From Janthinobacterium lividum (GTDB lineage: Bacteria; Pseudomonadota; Gammaproteobacteria; Burkholderiales; Burkholderiaceae_D): a stretch of 64,000 nucleotides of DNA. The position numbers and the translations under genes are program-made. The stretch spans positions 2,170,001 through 2,234,000 of the forward strand of contig NZ_CP139976.1 in the NCBI RefSeq assembly GCF_034424625.1, in the 5' to 3' direction. The notes beneath the pieces are model-generated. The model worked only from the letters and a program-made list of their open reading frames with translations. It had not been told where the DNA came from and searched no databases. The stretch's first letter is position 1, and every line of letters begins with the position of its first letter. Below, piece after piece: positions 34,592 to 42,546 of the stretch.

Positions 34592-35003
34592 GCAGTATCA
34601 GGAATGCGGCAAAGCCGGGCGCCACCGCTGTGGTGGCGCCTGTTTCGTGCGACCACAGCACGACCACCGGTTCACCGGTCGGCCCCGTTTGTGCATAGTC
34701 AAAACAATAGTAATCGCCCGTGCCGAACTGGGCGAAGGGCAGCAGGCTGCTGGCGTCGTTGCCGCTGTCGCCCATACTCTCCAGCCATTCCTGCCAGTCT
34801 TCGCGGTAGTGGCGCGTGATCGATTCCCACGTCTTGCGCGCATTGGCCGCGTCGTAGACGGGAAATACAGTCAAGGCGCCCAGCGCGCGGCCATTGTTCA
34901 CCAATAACCATTGCACGTAGGACGCGGGCAGTTCGCGCCCCAGCGCCTGTTCGGCGGCGGCGATCGCGTCAGGCGTGGTGCCGATGGACTTGCTCTTGTT
35001 CAT
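34575..35003 (-). CDS. SMI1/KNR4-family protein
   Basis: 142 residues. Pattern of SMI1/KNR4 domains: AEQALGRELPASYVQWLLVN, then NNGRALG, a long middle with GDSGNDASSLLPFAQFGTGD and YYCFDYA, and a final VVVLWSHE. In bacteria this family occurs as immunity proteins of contact-dependent or polymorphic toxins, and also as stand-alone proteins. No toxin gene is nearby, so an immunity role is not supported here. It is followed 3' by nothing on its strand; the exonuclease gene is upstream. Confidence 0.85.
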   Translation of the reverse strand: MNKSKSIGTTPDAIAAAEQALGRELPASYVQWLLVNNGRALGALTVFPVYDAANARKTWESITRHYREDWQEWLESMGDSGNDASSLLPFAQFGTGDYYCFDYAQTGPTGEPVVVLWSHETGATTAVAPGFAAFLILPGRPG

Positions 35004-35023
35004 GCTGCAGAAGGCGCGCCTGC

Positions 35024-35671
35024 TCAGGCGGCGATGGGTGGCGGGGCCGGCGGCGTGCTGGCGCGCGGGGCTTTTTGCGGCGCCACTTTGCCGCCGTCGG
35101 CGATCCAGCGGCGGTACACGCGCAGGGCCACTTGCGCATCGTCGGCCGCGTACAGGATCTGCTTTTCCGTCAGGCGCGACGTGGCCCAGTTGGTGGTGGA
35201 GATCTTTTTCGATTTCTGCAGGTGCAGGCCGAAGAACTTGGCCACGGCCGTCTTCGCGCCCAGGTCGTTGCGCTGGCCGCCGCGCAGGGCGACGGACAGG
35301 TCGAGCACCTGGGCCGGGGCGATGCCCAGCTTGTTGCGCAGGCGCTTGACGTCGTCGGACAGGCCAAAACCCACTTTCAGGGTGGTGGTCGATTCGAGGA
35401 TGGCTTTCAGTTCGGCCAGGGCCGGCGCCGGCGTGCTGCCCACCTGGAACAGGTAGGCGATGTCGTCGGTGGCCAGCTGGATCAGATGGGGGCCCGTGGA
35501 GGACTCGCCCTTCACAAAAGTCGGCTTCGATTCCGTATCGAAGCCGATGGCGTCCGCTGCCAACAGGGCGGCCATGGCCGCTTTTGCATCATCGCTGGTG
35601 CGTACCAGCTTGACGTGGTCGAGGGCAATGCCTTGATAGGGGGGCAGTGGCGGTGCGGCAGCTGTGTCCAT
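35024..35671 (-). CDS. DEDD-family 3'-5' exonuclease (RNase D-like)
   Basis: 215 residues. Motif I is AIGFDTESKP (Asp and Glu at about 45-47), motif II LKVGFGLSDDVKRLRN, and motif III ILYAADDAQVALRVYRRW with the DEDDy Tyr and Asp. No HRDC domain, so it is smaller than RNase D and closer to the short 3'-5' exonuclease group. The C-terminus is Pro/Ala-rich. It starts 9 nt after the ProQ gene ends and is probably co-transcribed with it, an RNA-related pairing. Confidence 0.88.
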   Translation of the reverse strand: MDTAAAPPLPPYQGIALDHVKLVRTSDDAKAAMAALLAADAIGFDTESKPTFVKGESSTGPHLIQLATDDIAYLFQVGSTPAPALAELKAILESTTTLKVGFGLSDDVKRLRNKLGIAPAQVLDLSVALRGGQRNDLGAKTAVAKFFGLHLQKSKKISTTNWATSRLTEKQILYAADDAQVALRVYRRWIADGGKVAPQKAPRASTPPAPPPIAA

Positions 35672-35680
35672 GAAACCGGA

Positions 35681-36190
35681 TCAGCCTTTGCGCGAGAATT
35701 TCGCGGTCAGCTGATTCAGTTTTTCCAGGCGCAAACGGCTCGCTTCTTCCGCGGCGGCCGCGTCGCGCTCGGCTTTCTTGCGCTCGGCTTCCTTCTTGAA
35801 GCGTTGCTGCAATACTTGCGTGGCGTGGTCGCGGTGGGTTTGCGTCACTTCCGCGCCGGCGGTGCCGTCGAGGTCGTAGCGTACCTTGGCTTTTTCCATC
35901 ACGCGCAGGTAGCGCAGCGAACCCGTGTGGATGCCCAGCGCCGTGCGCATCAGCTTGCGGTCCAGGTCCGGCAGGCGCGCCAGGATCTGCTTGTCGATAC
36001 CGATCGACAAGGGCAGGCAATCGCGGAATGGCGGGAATTGCTCCTGAAACTGCTTCAGCAGCGCGCGCGCGGTCAGGCCGGCAGGTGCCGGCGTGGTCGC
36101 TGCGGCCGGTGCCGCCGCTGGGGCTGCATCGACTGGCGTGTCAGGAGTGGTGGCTTGCTGGTCTGGCGTGGAGCTGGTCATCGACATCAT
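35681..36190 (-). CDS. proQ: ProQ/FinO-family RNA chaperone
   Basis: 169 residues if started at the ATG at 36190; ATGs at 36187 and 36181 are equally possible and no Shine-Dalgarno decides. The first 40 residues are Thr/Pro/Ala-rich and likely disordered. The ProQ/FinO domain (about 40-135) has ARALLKQFQEQFPPFRDCLP, then DRKLMRTALGIHTGSLRYLR. A basic helical tail (KKEAERKKAERDAAA) follows. Known role: binds structured sRNAs and 3' ends of mRNAs. It is divergent from rpoD and 9 nt before an exonuclease gene. Confidence 0.88.
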   Translation of the reverse strand: MMSMTSSTPDQQATTPDTPVDAAPAAAPAAATTPAPAGLTARALLKQFQEQFPPFRDCLPLSIGIDKQILARLPDLDRKLMRTALGIHTGSLRYLRVMEKAKVRYDLDGTAGAEVTQTHRDHATQVLQQRFKKEAERKKAERDAAAAEEASRLRLEKLNQLTAKFSRKG

Positions 36191-36315
36191 TGGTTGGGCT
36201 ATAAAAGGGGAGCATAGCACGCGCCACAGGCAAGTGCATTGTCTTTTTTGGCAACTTGCGCTGCGATCTGCCTGCGCGTGGCTGGCCGTGCCAAGCGCGA
36301 AATGCGGGAAATGTG

Positions 36316-36543
36316 TATAATGTCGGCTTGCGCTGATGACTGGACCCCGTATTTGACGGTCCGGCTCAGGTGTGCAGGGGATAGGAGCAGTGCGGTGCAA
36401 GGCCACGATTATTGATATTTTTGATATCAGATATTTTGTTTATCAATTATCCAGATAACTGGCCTTCGTGCATAATCTTGCTCTCCGCTGTGTCTTCACT
36501 GAACAACAATAGATTCAAGCCCGTTCTGGTACGGGCTTTTTTT
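36316..36543 (+). ncRNA. Candidate structured RNA or rpoD leader between proQ and rpoD
   Basis: There is a perfect -10 box, TATAAT, at 36316-36321 (no good -35). Downstream are a stem GGACC (36342-36346) / GGTCC (36358-36362), a long imperfect hairpin closed by AAGGCCA (36399-36405) and TGGCCTT (36460-36466) with an inner ATTGATA (36411-36417) / TATCAAT (36441-36447) pair, and an intrinsic terminator: AGCCCGT (36518-36524), loop TCTGGT, ACGGGCT (36531-36537), T-run to 36543. No plausible open frame covers it. This fits a roughly 200-nt small RNA or an attenuator ahead of rpoD. I do not recognise a known RNA family. Confidence 0.5.
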
Positions 36544-36759
36544 CATTCCGCAATGTACATCGCTTATTTATCTGACCCGGCTTCGGCCCCGCCGCTCCCC
36601 ATGACGGATGCGCGGGCTTTGAACGTCCCGATAGACAGGCGCCGCTGCCGTTAACACGGCAGCCGCAACAATACGCTCCATCGAGTCCGGTTTCGCAGGC
36701 TTAGGTGGAATCATTCACTTCGCGCCGACACCATCTGGTCTCGCATTAAGAGATATCTC
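36544..36759 (+). promoter_or_regulatory. rpoD upstream region
   Basis: 216 nt between the terminator and rpoD. It holds a perfect 8-bp stem, GCTGCCGT (36644-36651) / ACGGCAGC (36656-36663), loop TAAC. The palindrome GAGATATCTC at 36750-36759 lies directly before the ATG and covers the expected ribosome-site area (AAGAGA). I see no clean -35/-10 pair. Confidence 0.45.
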
Positions 36760-39318
36760 ATGAAGAATACGCCAAAAACTTTAACGTTGTCCGCCAAGGC
36801 GCCACGCCCAGCCGCGGCGCCACTTGCCGTACCCAAAACGACTTTATCTTACTTCATCGATAATGCGCAAGCGAATCCGGAAGCCACCGTCACGACGGCG
36901 CCGACCGTCGTCACCGTGGTGAAGAAAAGCCGCTCGCGCCTGGCTGCCGTGCCACCGGCCGAGTCGGCTGCGGAAGCGGCCGTCAGCGCACCGGCCGCCG
37001 AAGCTGTTGCCGACGTGGCCGAGGCCGCCGAAGCCGCACCGGCGAAAACCCCAAGCGTGAAGATCGCTCCCGGCGCCAAGGCCCCGGCCGCGCCGCGCAA
37101 GGTCAGCGAAAGCGCCGCCACGAACAAGGTGGTGACGGCAGCCCGTTCGAAAGTCGTGCGCGCCAAGCCTGAAGCGGCGCCCGTGACCATCATCACCGGC
37201 GCGCAAGTGGTCAGCAAGACCACGGACGCCGATGCACTGGCCGCCATCGATACCTCGAATTACTTCCTGCCCACCGTCAAGGTGCCGGGCCGCCGTGGCC
37301 GCAAACCGAGCGAATTCACGCCGGAAAACGATGAAGTGGCAGCGCTGAACGCCGTCGAACGCGCCGAACTGAAGGCCGTGTCGAAAGCGCGCGACCGCAA
37401 GGCCAAGGGCGGCCTGGCGGACGCACTGGGCGATCCGGAAGCCTCGGCAGCGGACCTGGAACGCCGCCGCAAGCAGATCACGGGCTTGATCAACATGGGC
37501 AAGGAACGCGGTTTCCTGACCTATGCCGAGATCAATGACCAATTGCCGGAAAACATCATCGATCCGGAAGCGATCGAAGGCATCATCGCCACCTTCAACG
37601 ACATGGGCATCGCCGTCTACGAGCGCGCCCCTGATGCGGAAAGCCTGTTGTTGACTGACAACGTCGCCACCGTCACCAGCGACGATGAAGTGGAAGCGGC
37701 TGCCGCGACCGCCCTGTCGACCGTCGACTCCGACTTCGGCCGCACCACCGACCCCGTGCGCATGTACATGCGTGAAATGGGCGCCGTGGCGCTGCTGACG
37801 CGCGAAGGCGAGATCGAGATCGCCAAGCGCATCGAAGGCGGCCTGAAGGACATGATCCAGGCGATTTCCGCCTGCCCCACCACCATCGGCGAAATCGTTG
37901 CGCTGTCGCAAAAAATCGCGCGCGACGAAATCAAGGTCGATGAAGTGGTCGACGGCTTTGTCGATTTGAACGAAAGCAATGCCCCGGCGCCCGCCGCTGC
38001 CCCCGCGCCTGCCGCCGCCAGCGGTGACGACGAGGAAGAGGAAGAAGAAGCCGAGGAAGAAGACGGCGACGCCAATGGCGGCGCGGCCGGTTTCTCCAGC
38101 GAACAGCTGGCCCAGCTGAAAAAGAATGCGTTGGAGAAATTCAACGTCATTTCGACGCAGTACGACAAGATGCGCAAGGCGCCCGAGGGCTACAACTCGA
38201 AAGCCTACATCAAGGCGCAGGAAGCCATTTCGCAGGAATTGCTGGGCATCCGCTTCACGGCCAAGGTCGTCGAAAAGCTGTGCGACACCCTGCGCGGCCA
38301 GATGGAAGAAGTGCGCCATATCGAGCGCGCCGTGCTGGAACTGTGCGTGAACAAATGCGGCATGCCGCGCGCCCACTTCATCAAGGTGTTCCCGGGCAAT
38401 GAATGCGATCTGGAATGGGTCGACCGCGAAGTCGATTGCAAGTATCCGTACAGCGCCATCCTCAGCCGCAACGTGCCTGCCGTGAAAGAACTGCAAAAGA
38501 AGATGATCGACCTGCAAGCCCGCGTGGCCTTGCCGCTGGCTGACTTGCGCAAGATCAACAAGCAGATGGCTGCCGGCGAAAAGCGCGCGCGTCACGCGAA
38601 ACGCGAAATGACGGTGGCCAACTTGCGCCTCGTGATCTCGATCGCCAAGAAATATATCAACCGCGGCTTGCAATTCCTCGACCTGATCCAGGAAGGCAAC
38701 ATCGGCTTGCTGAAGGCCGTCGACAAGTTCGAATACCGCCGCGGCTACAAGTTCTCGACCTACGCCACCTGGTGGATCCGCCAGGCCATCACGCGTTCGA
38801 TCGCCGACATGGCCCGCACCATCCGCGTGCCGGTGCACATGATCGAAACGATCAACAAGATGAACCGCATCTCGCGCCAGATCATGCAGGAAACGGGCAG
38901 CGAGCCGGACCTGGCGACCCTGGCCGTCAAGATGGAAATGCCGGAAAACAAGGTGCGCGAAATCATGAAGATCGCGAAAGAGCCGATTTCCATGGAAACG
39001 CCGATGGGCGAAGATGGCGATTCGCAACTGGGCGACTTCATCGAAGACAACACGACCCTGGCGCCGCTGGACGCCGCGCTGCACGCGTCGATGCGCAACG
39101 TGATCAAGGAAGTACTCGATTCCCTGACGCCGCGCGAAGCGAAAGTGCTGCGTATGCGTTACGGCGTGGAAATGTCGAACGACCACACGCTGGAAGAAGT
39201 GGGCAAGCAGTTCGACGTGACGCGCGAGCGCATCCGCCAGATCGAAGCGAAAGCCATGAGCAAGCTGCGCCAGCCTTCGCGTTCGGACAAACTCAAAACT
39301 TTCCTGACGCAAAACTAA
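36760..39318 (+). CDS. rpoD: RNA polymerase primary sigma factor RpoD (sigma-70)
   Basis: 852 residues, much longer than E. coli RpoD (613). The extra length is an Ala/Pro/Lys-rich N-terminal extension of about 230 residues. Region 1.1 follows ([20 protein letters not shown]), then region 1.2 ([20 protein letters not shown]). A non-conserved domain has an acidic run ([15 protein letters not shown]). Region 2 is [20 protein letters not shown], and region 4.2 is [20 protein letters not shown]. Known role: promoter recognition for housekeeping genes. dnaG, the usual upstream neighbour in many betaproteobacteria, is not here; ProQ is divergent instead. Confidence 0.97.
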   Translation: MKNTPKTLTLSAKAPRPAAAPLAVPKTTLSYFIDNAQANPEATVTTAPTVVTVVKKSRSRLAAVPPAESAAEAAVSAPAAEAVADVAEAAEAAPAKTPSVKIAPGAKAPAAPRKVSESAATNKVVTAARSKVVRAKPEAAPVTIITGAQVVSKTTDADALAAIDTSNYFLPTVKVPGRRGRKPSEFTPENDEVAALNAVERAELKAVSKARDRKAKGGLADALGDPEASAADLERRRKQITGLINMGKERGFLTYAEINDQLPENIIDPEAIEGIIATFNDMGIAVYERAPDAESLLLTDNVATVTSDDEVEAAAATALSTVDSDFGRTTDPVRMYMREMGAVALLTREGEIEIAKRIEGGLKDMIQAISACPTTIGEIVALSQKIARDEIKVDEVVDGFVDLNESNAPAPAAAPAPAAASGDDEEEEEEAEEEDGDANGGAAGFSSEQLAQLKKNALEKFNVISTQYDKMRKAPEGYNSKAYIKAQEAISQELLGIRFTAKVVEKLCDTLRGQMEEVRHIERAVLELCVNKCGMPRAHFIKVFPGNECDLEWVDREVDCKYPYSAILSRNVPAVKELQKKMIDLQARVALPLADLRKINKQMAAGEKRARHAKREMTVANLRLVISIAKKYINRGLQFLDLIQEGNIGLLKAVDKFEYRRGYKFSTYATWWIRQAITRSIADMARTIRVPVHMIETINKMNRISRQIMQETGSEPDLATLAVKMEMPENKVREIMKIAKEPISMETPMGEDGDSQLGDFIEDNTTLAPLDAALHASMRNVIKEVLDSLTPREAKVLRMRYGVEMSNDHTLEEVGKQFDVTRERIRQIEAKAMSKLRQPSRSDKLKTFLTQN

Positions 39319-39326
39319 GCAGTCAC

Positions 39327-39354
39327 AAAAAAGAGGCGCAAGCCTCTTTTTTTT
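39327..39354 (+). terminator. rpoD terminator
   Basis: A-tract, AAGAGGC, loop GCAA, GCCTCTT, T-tract. It could also serve the leftward HAF gene. Confidence 0.92.
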
Positions 39355-39374
39355 CGTCCATCCGCAGCGTTGGC

Positions 39375-40517
39375 TTACAGGAAATGCATGCGTTGGCCCG
39401 TCACGCCGGCGCGATGACGGCGCCGCAGCTGGTACAGCGCCACGCCGCTGGCGCCGAGGATGAAGGTGATGACCAGCCAGTCCAGCGGGGTGCGGCGCGG
39501 TGGCGGCGGTGGCGACGCTTGCGACGGCACGGCGAAGGCCTGGAATTTATGTCCCGTATAAATGGCGCCCACCACCAGCCCGCCATCCGTGATCTTGTTG
39601 GTCAGGTACAGGCCATCGTCGCGCCGGCGCACCGTCATCACGCCTTCCTTGTAGACAAAGGTCATCGGTTCGAAGCCGTTGATGCTGACGCTACCGACGA
39701 CGTGTCCGGCCGCGTTGACGGCCGTGGCGTAGCTGTCGCCCTGGCCGATCAGGGCGCCCAGGTCGAGCATGCGCTTGCCGTCCCAGGCAAAGGCGTGCCA
39801 GCGGCGCTTGTCCGTTTCCGAAGCGCCCACGACCAGGCCCGCGTCATTGATGGCGGTGGCCGAGCTGATGCGTCCGCCGGGCAGGGTGCCGATTTCCTGC
39901 ATGCCCGCGCCGGGGCGGTAGACGAAGGCACGGCGGAAGCCGTCGCCGCGCTGGGCCGTGCCGACCACCACGCCATGGCTGTTCAGGCCGCTGGCATAGC
40001 TGCTGGCGCCGCCCAGTGTGCCCAGGTCTTGCAGGCTGTGGTCGGCTTTCGTGACAAAGGCGTGGAAATCGCCGCCGCTGGTATCGGCATAGCCGGCCAC
40101 CTGGCCGCCGCGCGCGATGGCCGTGGCATAGCTGCTGGTGCCGCCCAGGGTGCCCAGGTCGCGCATGCCGCCCGCTGCATCGTAGTGAAAGGCGTGCCAG
40201 GCGCCGCTGGCCGTCTGCGCCGAACCGACCACCACGCCATGGATATTGATGGCCTTGGTGAAGCCTTCGTCACCGCCCAGGGTGCCCAGCTCGCGGATGC
40301 GGCCATGCTGATACGTCACGGCGCGGCGCCGTCCTTCTTGCTCCATGATGACGCCGGCCACCAGGCCCGCCGGATTCAGGTCGGACGCGATGCTGCCGTT
40401 GCCATCCCTTTCACCAAAGCCGCGTTCGGCATAGAGGGTGGCGCTGGCGGTGGGGATGGCGGCCAGCAGGCACAGGCCCAGCAGTGGGGCGTGGAAGCGG
40501 GAGAACCGTGGCGGCAT
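39375..40517 (-). CDS. Exported HAF-repeat protein
   Basis: 380 residues with GAGGAAAC before the ATG. Signal peptide about 1-26 (FHAPLLGLCLLAAIPTASA). About six copies of a 45-50 residue HAF unit: each has a DLGTLGG or ELGTLGG turn, an A-x-A-I/V-N segment, G-x-VVG and HAF. Examples are RELGTLGGDEGFTKAINIHG, RDLGTLGGTSSYATAIARGG and QDLGTLGGASSYASGLNSHG. A single C-terminal membrane helix (LDWLVITFILGASGVALYQL) precedes a basic end, like a surface anchor. Function unknown. Confidence 0.85.
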   Translation of the reverse strand: MPPRFSRFHAPLLGLCLLAAIPTASATLYAERGFGERDGNGSIASDLNPAGLVAGVIMEQEGRRRAVTYQHGRIRELGTLGGDEGFTKAINIHGVVVGSAQTASGAWHAFHYDAAGGMRDLGTLGGTSSYATAIARGGQVAGYADTSGGDFHAFVTKADHSLQDLGTLGGASSYASGLNSHGVVVGTAQRGDGFRRAFVYRPGAGMQEIGTLPGGRISSATAINDAGLVVGASETDKRRWHAFAWDGKRMLDLGALIGQGDSYATAVNAAGHVVGSVSINGFEPMTFVYKEGVMTVRRRDDGLYLTNKITDGGLVVGAIYTGHKFQAFAVPSQASPPPPPRRTPLDWLVITFILGASGVALYQLRRRHRAGVTGQRMHFL

Positions 40518-40572
40518 GATAGTTTCCTCAAAGAAAAAACTTACTATACTTTTTAATGTCGAGAATGCATAC

Positions 40573-42369
40573 TTAATTTGCTACTGTTTTTGATAATTTC
40601 TGTATTTCATCATGCCCGGCTGGCGCGCCTTTCCTCGCCTGCGGCAGGTGGATGGCCAGCACCGTGCCCCGGCCCGCCTGGCTGTCGATGCGCAGTTCGC
40701 CGCCCAGCGCGTGGACGCGTTCGCGTATGCTTTTCAGGCCGAAGGCGGCCTTCTTGCCGTGATCGTCCGGCTGCATGCCGATGCCGTTGTCGCTGATGCG
40801 CAGCACGATGGCATCCGTATCCTGCGCCAACGCCACCTTCACCTCGCTGGCTTGGGCGTGGCGCACGATGTTCGACAGCGATTCTTGCAGCACGCGGAAG
40901 ATGGCCGACGTCTGGCGCTGGTCCAGGCCCAGGTCGGGCACCTCGCTGTCGAGCGATAGCTGGTAACGGATGGCGCCGCGGCTTTCCATCTGGCGTATCA
41001 GCCATTCGGCCGCCGGGCCCAGTCCCAGTTCCAGGGTGCTGGGATGCAAGTCATTGATGATGGTGCGCACCGAGCGGATGGTGGCATCGATGGTGTCGAG
41101 CACGCGCTGGGCGTGGCGGTGCAGGCGCGGGTGGGTCTTGGCCGTGCGCGCATGCAGCAGCGACACATCGATGCGCAGCACCATCAGGTTCTGGCCCAGG
41201 TCGTCATGAATGTCGAGCGCGATGCGGCGCCTTTCCTCTTCCTTGATGGTCTGCTGGTGGTCGGTCAGTTCGCGCAGCTGGGCCAGGGTGCGCTGCAGGT
41301 TCTCCTCGTTGCGCTTGCTTTCCGTGATGTCGATGCCCATGGCGATGATCATCTGCGGCCGGCCTTGCGCGTCGAAGATGGGTTTTTTATGCGTCTGCAG
41401 CAGGCGGTTTTCCTGCAGCCGCGCATTCCATACCAATTCTTCGCGGATCACCACCTGGCGGCTGGCAAACGCTTCCTGGTCCGCCGCATGGAATCCCTGG
41501 GTCTGGTCCGAGGGAAAGTGCTGCACGTCGCGTCCCTCGGCGATATCCTGGAATAGCACGCCCCATTGCTGCTCGCAGGCCTGGTTCATCAGCAGCATGC
41601 GCGAATCGGCGTCTTTCAGGAACAGCGACAGGGGCATCATGGAAATGATGTCCTGCAGCCGCTCTTCGCTGCGCGCCAGCGCCGCTTCCGTTTGCGCGCG
41701 CATGGCGATTTCCGCGGAGAGCTGGAGATTGACATCGAGCAGCTGCGCCGTGCGCAGGGCCACGCGGTTTTCCAGTTCCGCATGGGCGACGCTCAACGCG
41801 TGTTCGGCCCGCTTGTGTTCCGTGATGTCGCTGGCCAGCACGAGGGCGCCCGTCAGGCTGCCTTGCGGGTCGTACAGGCAGCGGCCGCTGATCATGGCCC
41901 AGCGTTCCGAGCCGTCGCTGTGCCGGTAATGCAGTTCTCCCATGCAGCTATCCGTGGCTGTCTGGCGCAGCGGACACAGGCGCAGCAAGGTAGCCTCGTC
42001 GTGGAATTCCTCCATGGTATGGTTCAGCAGCAGCTCGGCGGGGAGGCCCAGCATGTCGCACAGGCGCTGGTTGACGTGCAGGATGCGGCCGTGCGCGTCC
42101 GTTTGCCACATGCCGTCCTGCGCCGCTTCGCTCAGGTCGCGGTAGCGCATGGCGCTGGCATCGAGCTGCTGGCGCGTGCTGGCCAGGTGGGCGCGCAGCG
42201 TGCGCATCAGCCACATGGCCGTGCCGGCAGCGGCGGCCAGCAGCAGCGCCAGCCAGACATGTTCCCAAAAGTCGAGTGCCTGCCAGGCTGCGCCAGCCAG
42301 CCAGCCCAGCATGATCAGGATGAGGGCGGCGCATGCCGTACTCAGCGTTTCAATCGACCATTTGCTCAT
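40573..42369 (-). CDS. PAS-domain sensor histidine kinase (NarX/DegS type)
   Basis: 598 residues from the ATG at 42369, preceded by AGGGA; an ATG at 42387 is also in frame. Two N-terminal membrane helices (about 10-30 and 36-53), PAS1 (about 75-190), a coiled-coil (about 190-235), PAS2 (about 240-360), then a HisKA_3 dimerisation domain with the phospho-acceptor His near 388 in RRRIALDIHDDLGQNL, and HATPase_c (VLQESLSNIVRHAQ, DNGIGM, FGLKSIRERV). Known partners are NarL-type regulators, but none is adjacent. It could be the missing partner of the orphan regulator at 1.3 kb; this is speculation. Confidence 0.9.
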   Translation of the reverse strand: MSKWSIETLSTACAALILIMLGWLAGAAWQALDFWEHVWLALLLAAAAGTAMWLMRTLRAHLASTRQQLDASAMRYRDLSEAAQDGMWQTDAHGRILHVNQRLCDMLGLPAELLLNHTMEEFHDEATLLRLCPLRQTATDSCMGELHYRHSDGSERWAMISGRCLYDPQGSLTGALVLASDITEHKRAEHALSVAHAELENRVALRTAQLLDVNLQLSAEIAMRAQTEAALARSEERLQDIISMMPLSLFLKDADSRMLLMNQACEQQWGVLFQDIAEGRDVQHFPSDQTQGFHAADQEAFASRQVVIREELVWNARLQENRLLQTHKKPIFDAQGRPQMIIAMGIDITESKRNEENLQRTLAQLRELTDHQQTIKEEERRRIALDIHDDLGQNLMVLRIDVSLLHARTAKTHPRLHRHAQRVLDTIDATIRSVRTIINDLHPSTLELGLGPAAEWLIRQMESRGAIRYQLSLDSEVPDLGLDQRQTSAIFRVLQESLSNIVRHAQASEVKVALAQDTDAIVLRISDNGIGMQPDDHGKKAAFGLKSIRERVHALGGELRIDSQAGRGTVLAIHLPQARKGAPAGHDEIQKLSKTVAN

Positions 42370-42490
42370 CCGCGTCCCTGGCGTCATGGTTGGCCGCTGC
42401 GGTGCGCCTGGCGCCGAAGAGGGAAAAGTATCTGACGCTAGTGTAATACCAAATGTTGTTTTATTGAGAATATTTTTCCATTGAGCAAGC

Positions 42491-42519
42491 AAAAGGGCCG
42501 GCCCTTGCGGTGCCGGCCC
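42491..42519 (-). terminator. ppc terminator
   Basis: On the minus strand, GGGCCGGC, a 9-nt loop, GCCGGCCC, then TTTTGCTT. It is placed just after the ppc stop. Confidence 0.8.
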
Positions 42520-42546
42520 CTGCCTGCCGATGGCAATGTGACTCTA

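Noticed and set aside
36360..36410. Possible SRP (4.5S) RNA or tmRNA upstream of rpoD
   Set aside because: The GGTCAGGTCCGGAAGGAAGCAGCC core and tmRNA ends are absent; only loose similarity.
37000..37500. rpoD N-terminal extension as a separate gene fused to sigma
   Set aside because: Low-complexity Ala/Pro/Lys sequence in frame with sigma; long N-termini are normal in betaproteobacterial RpoD.
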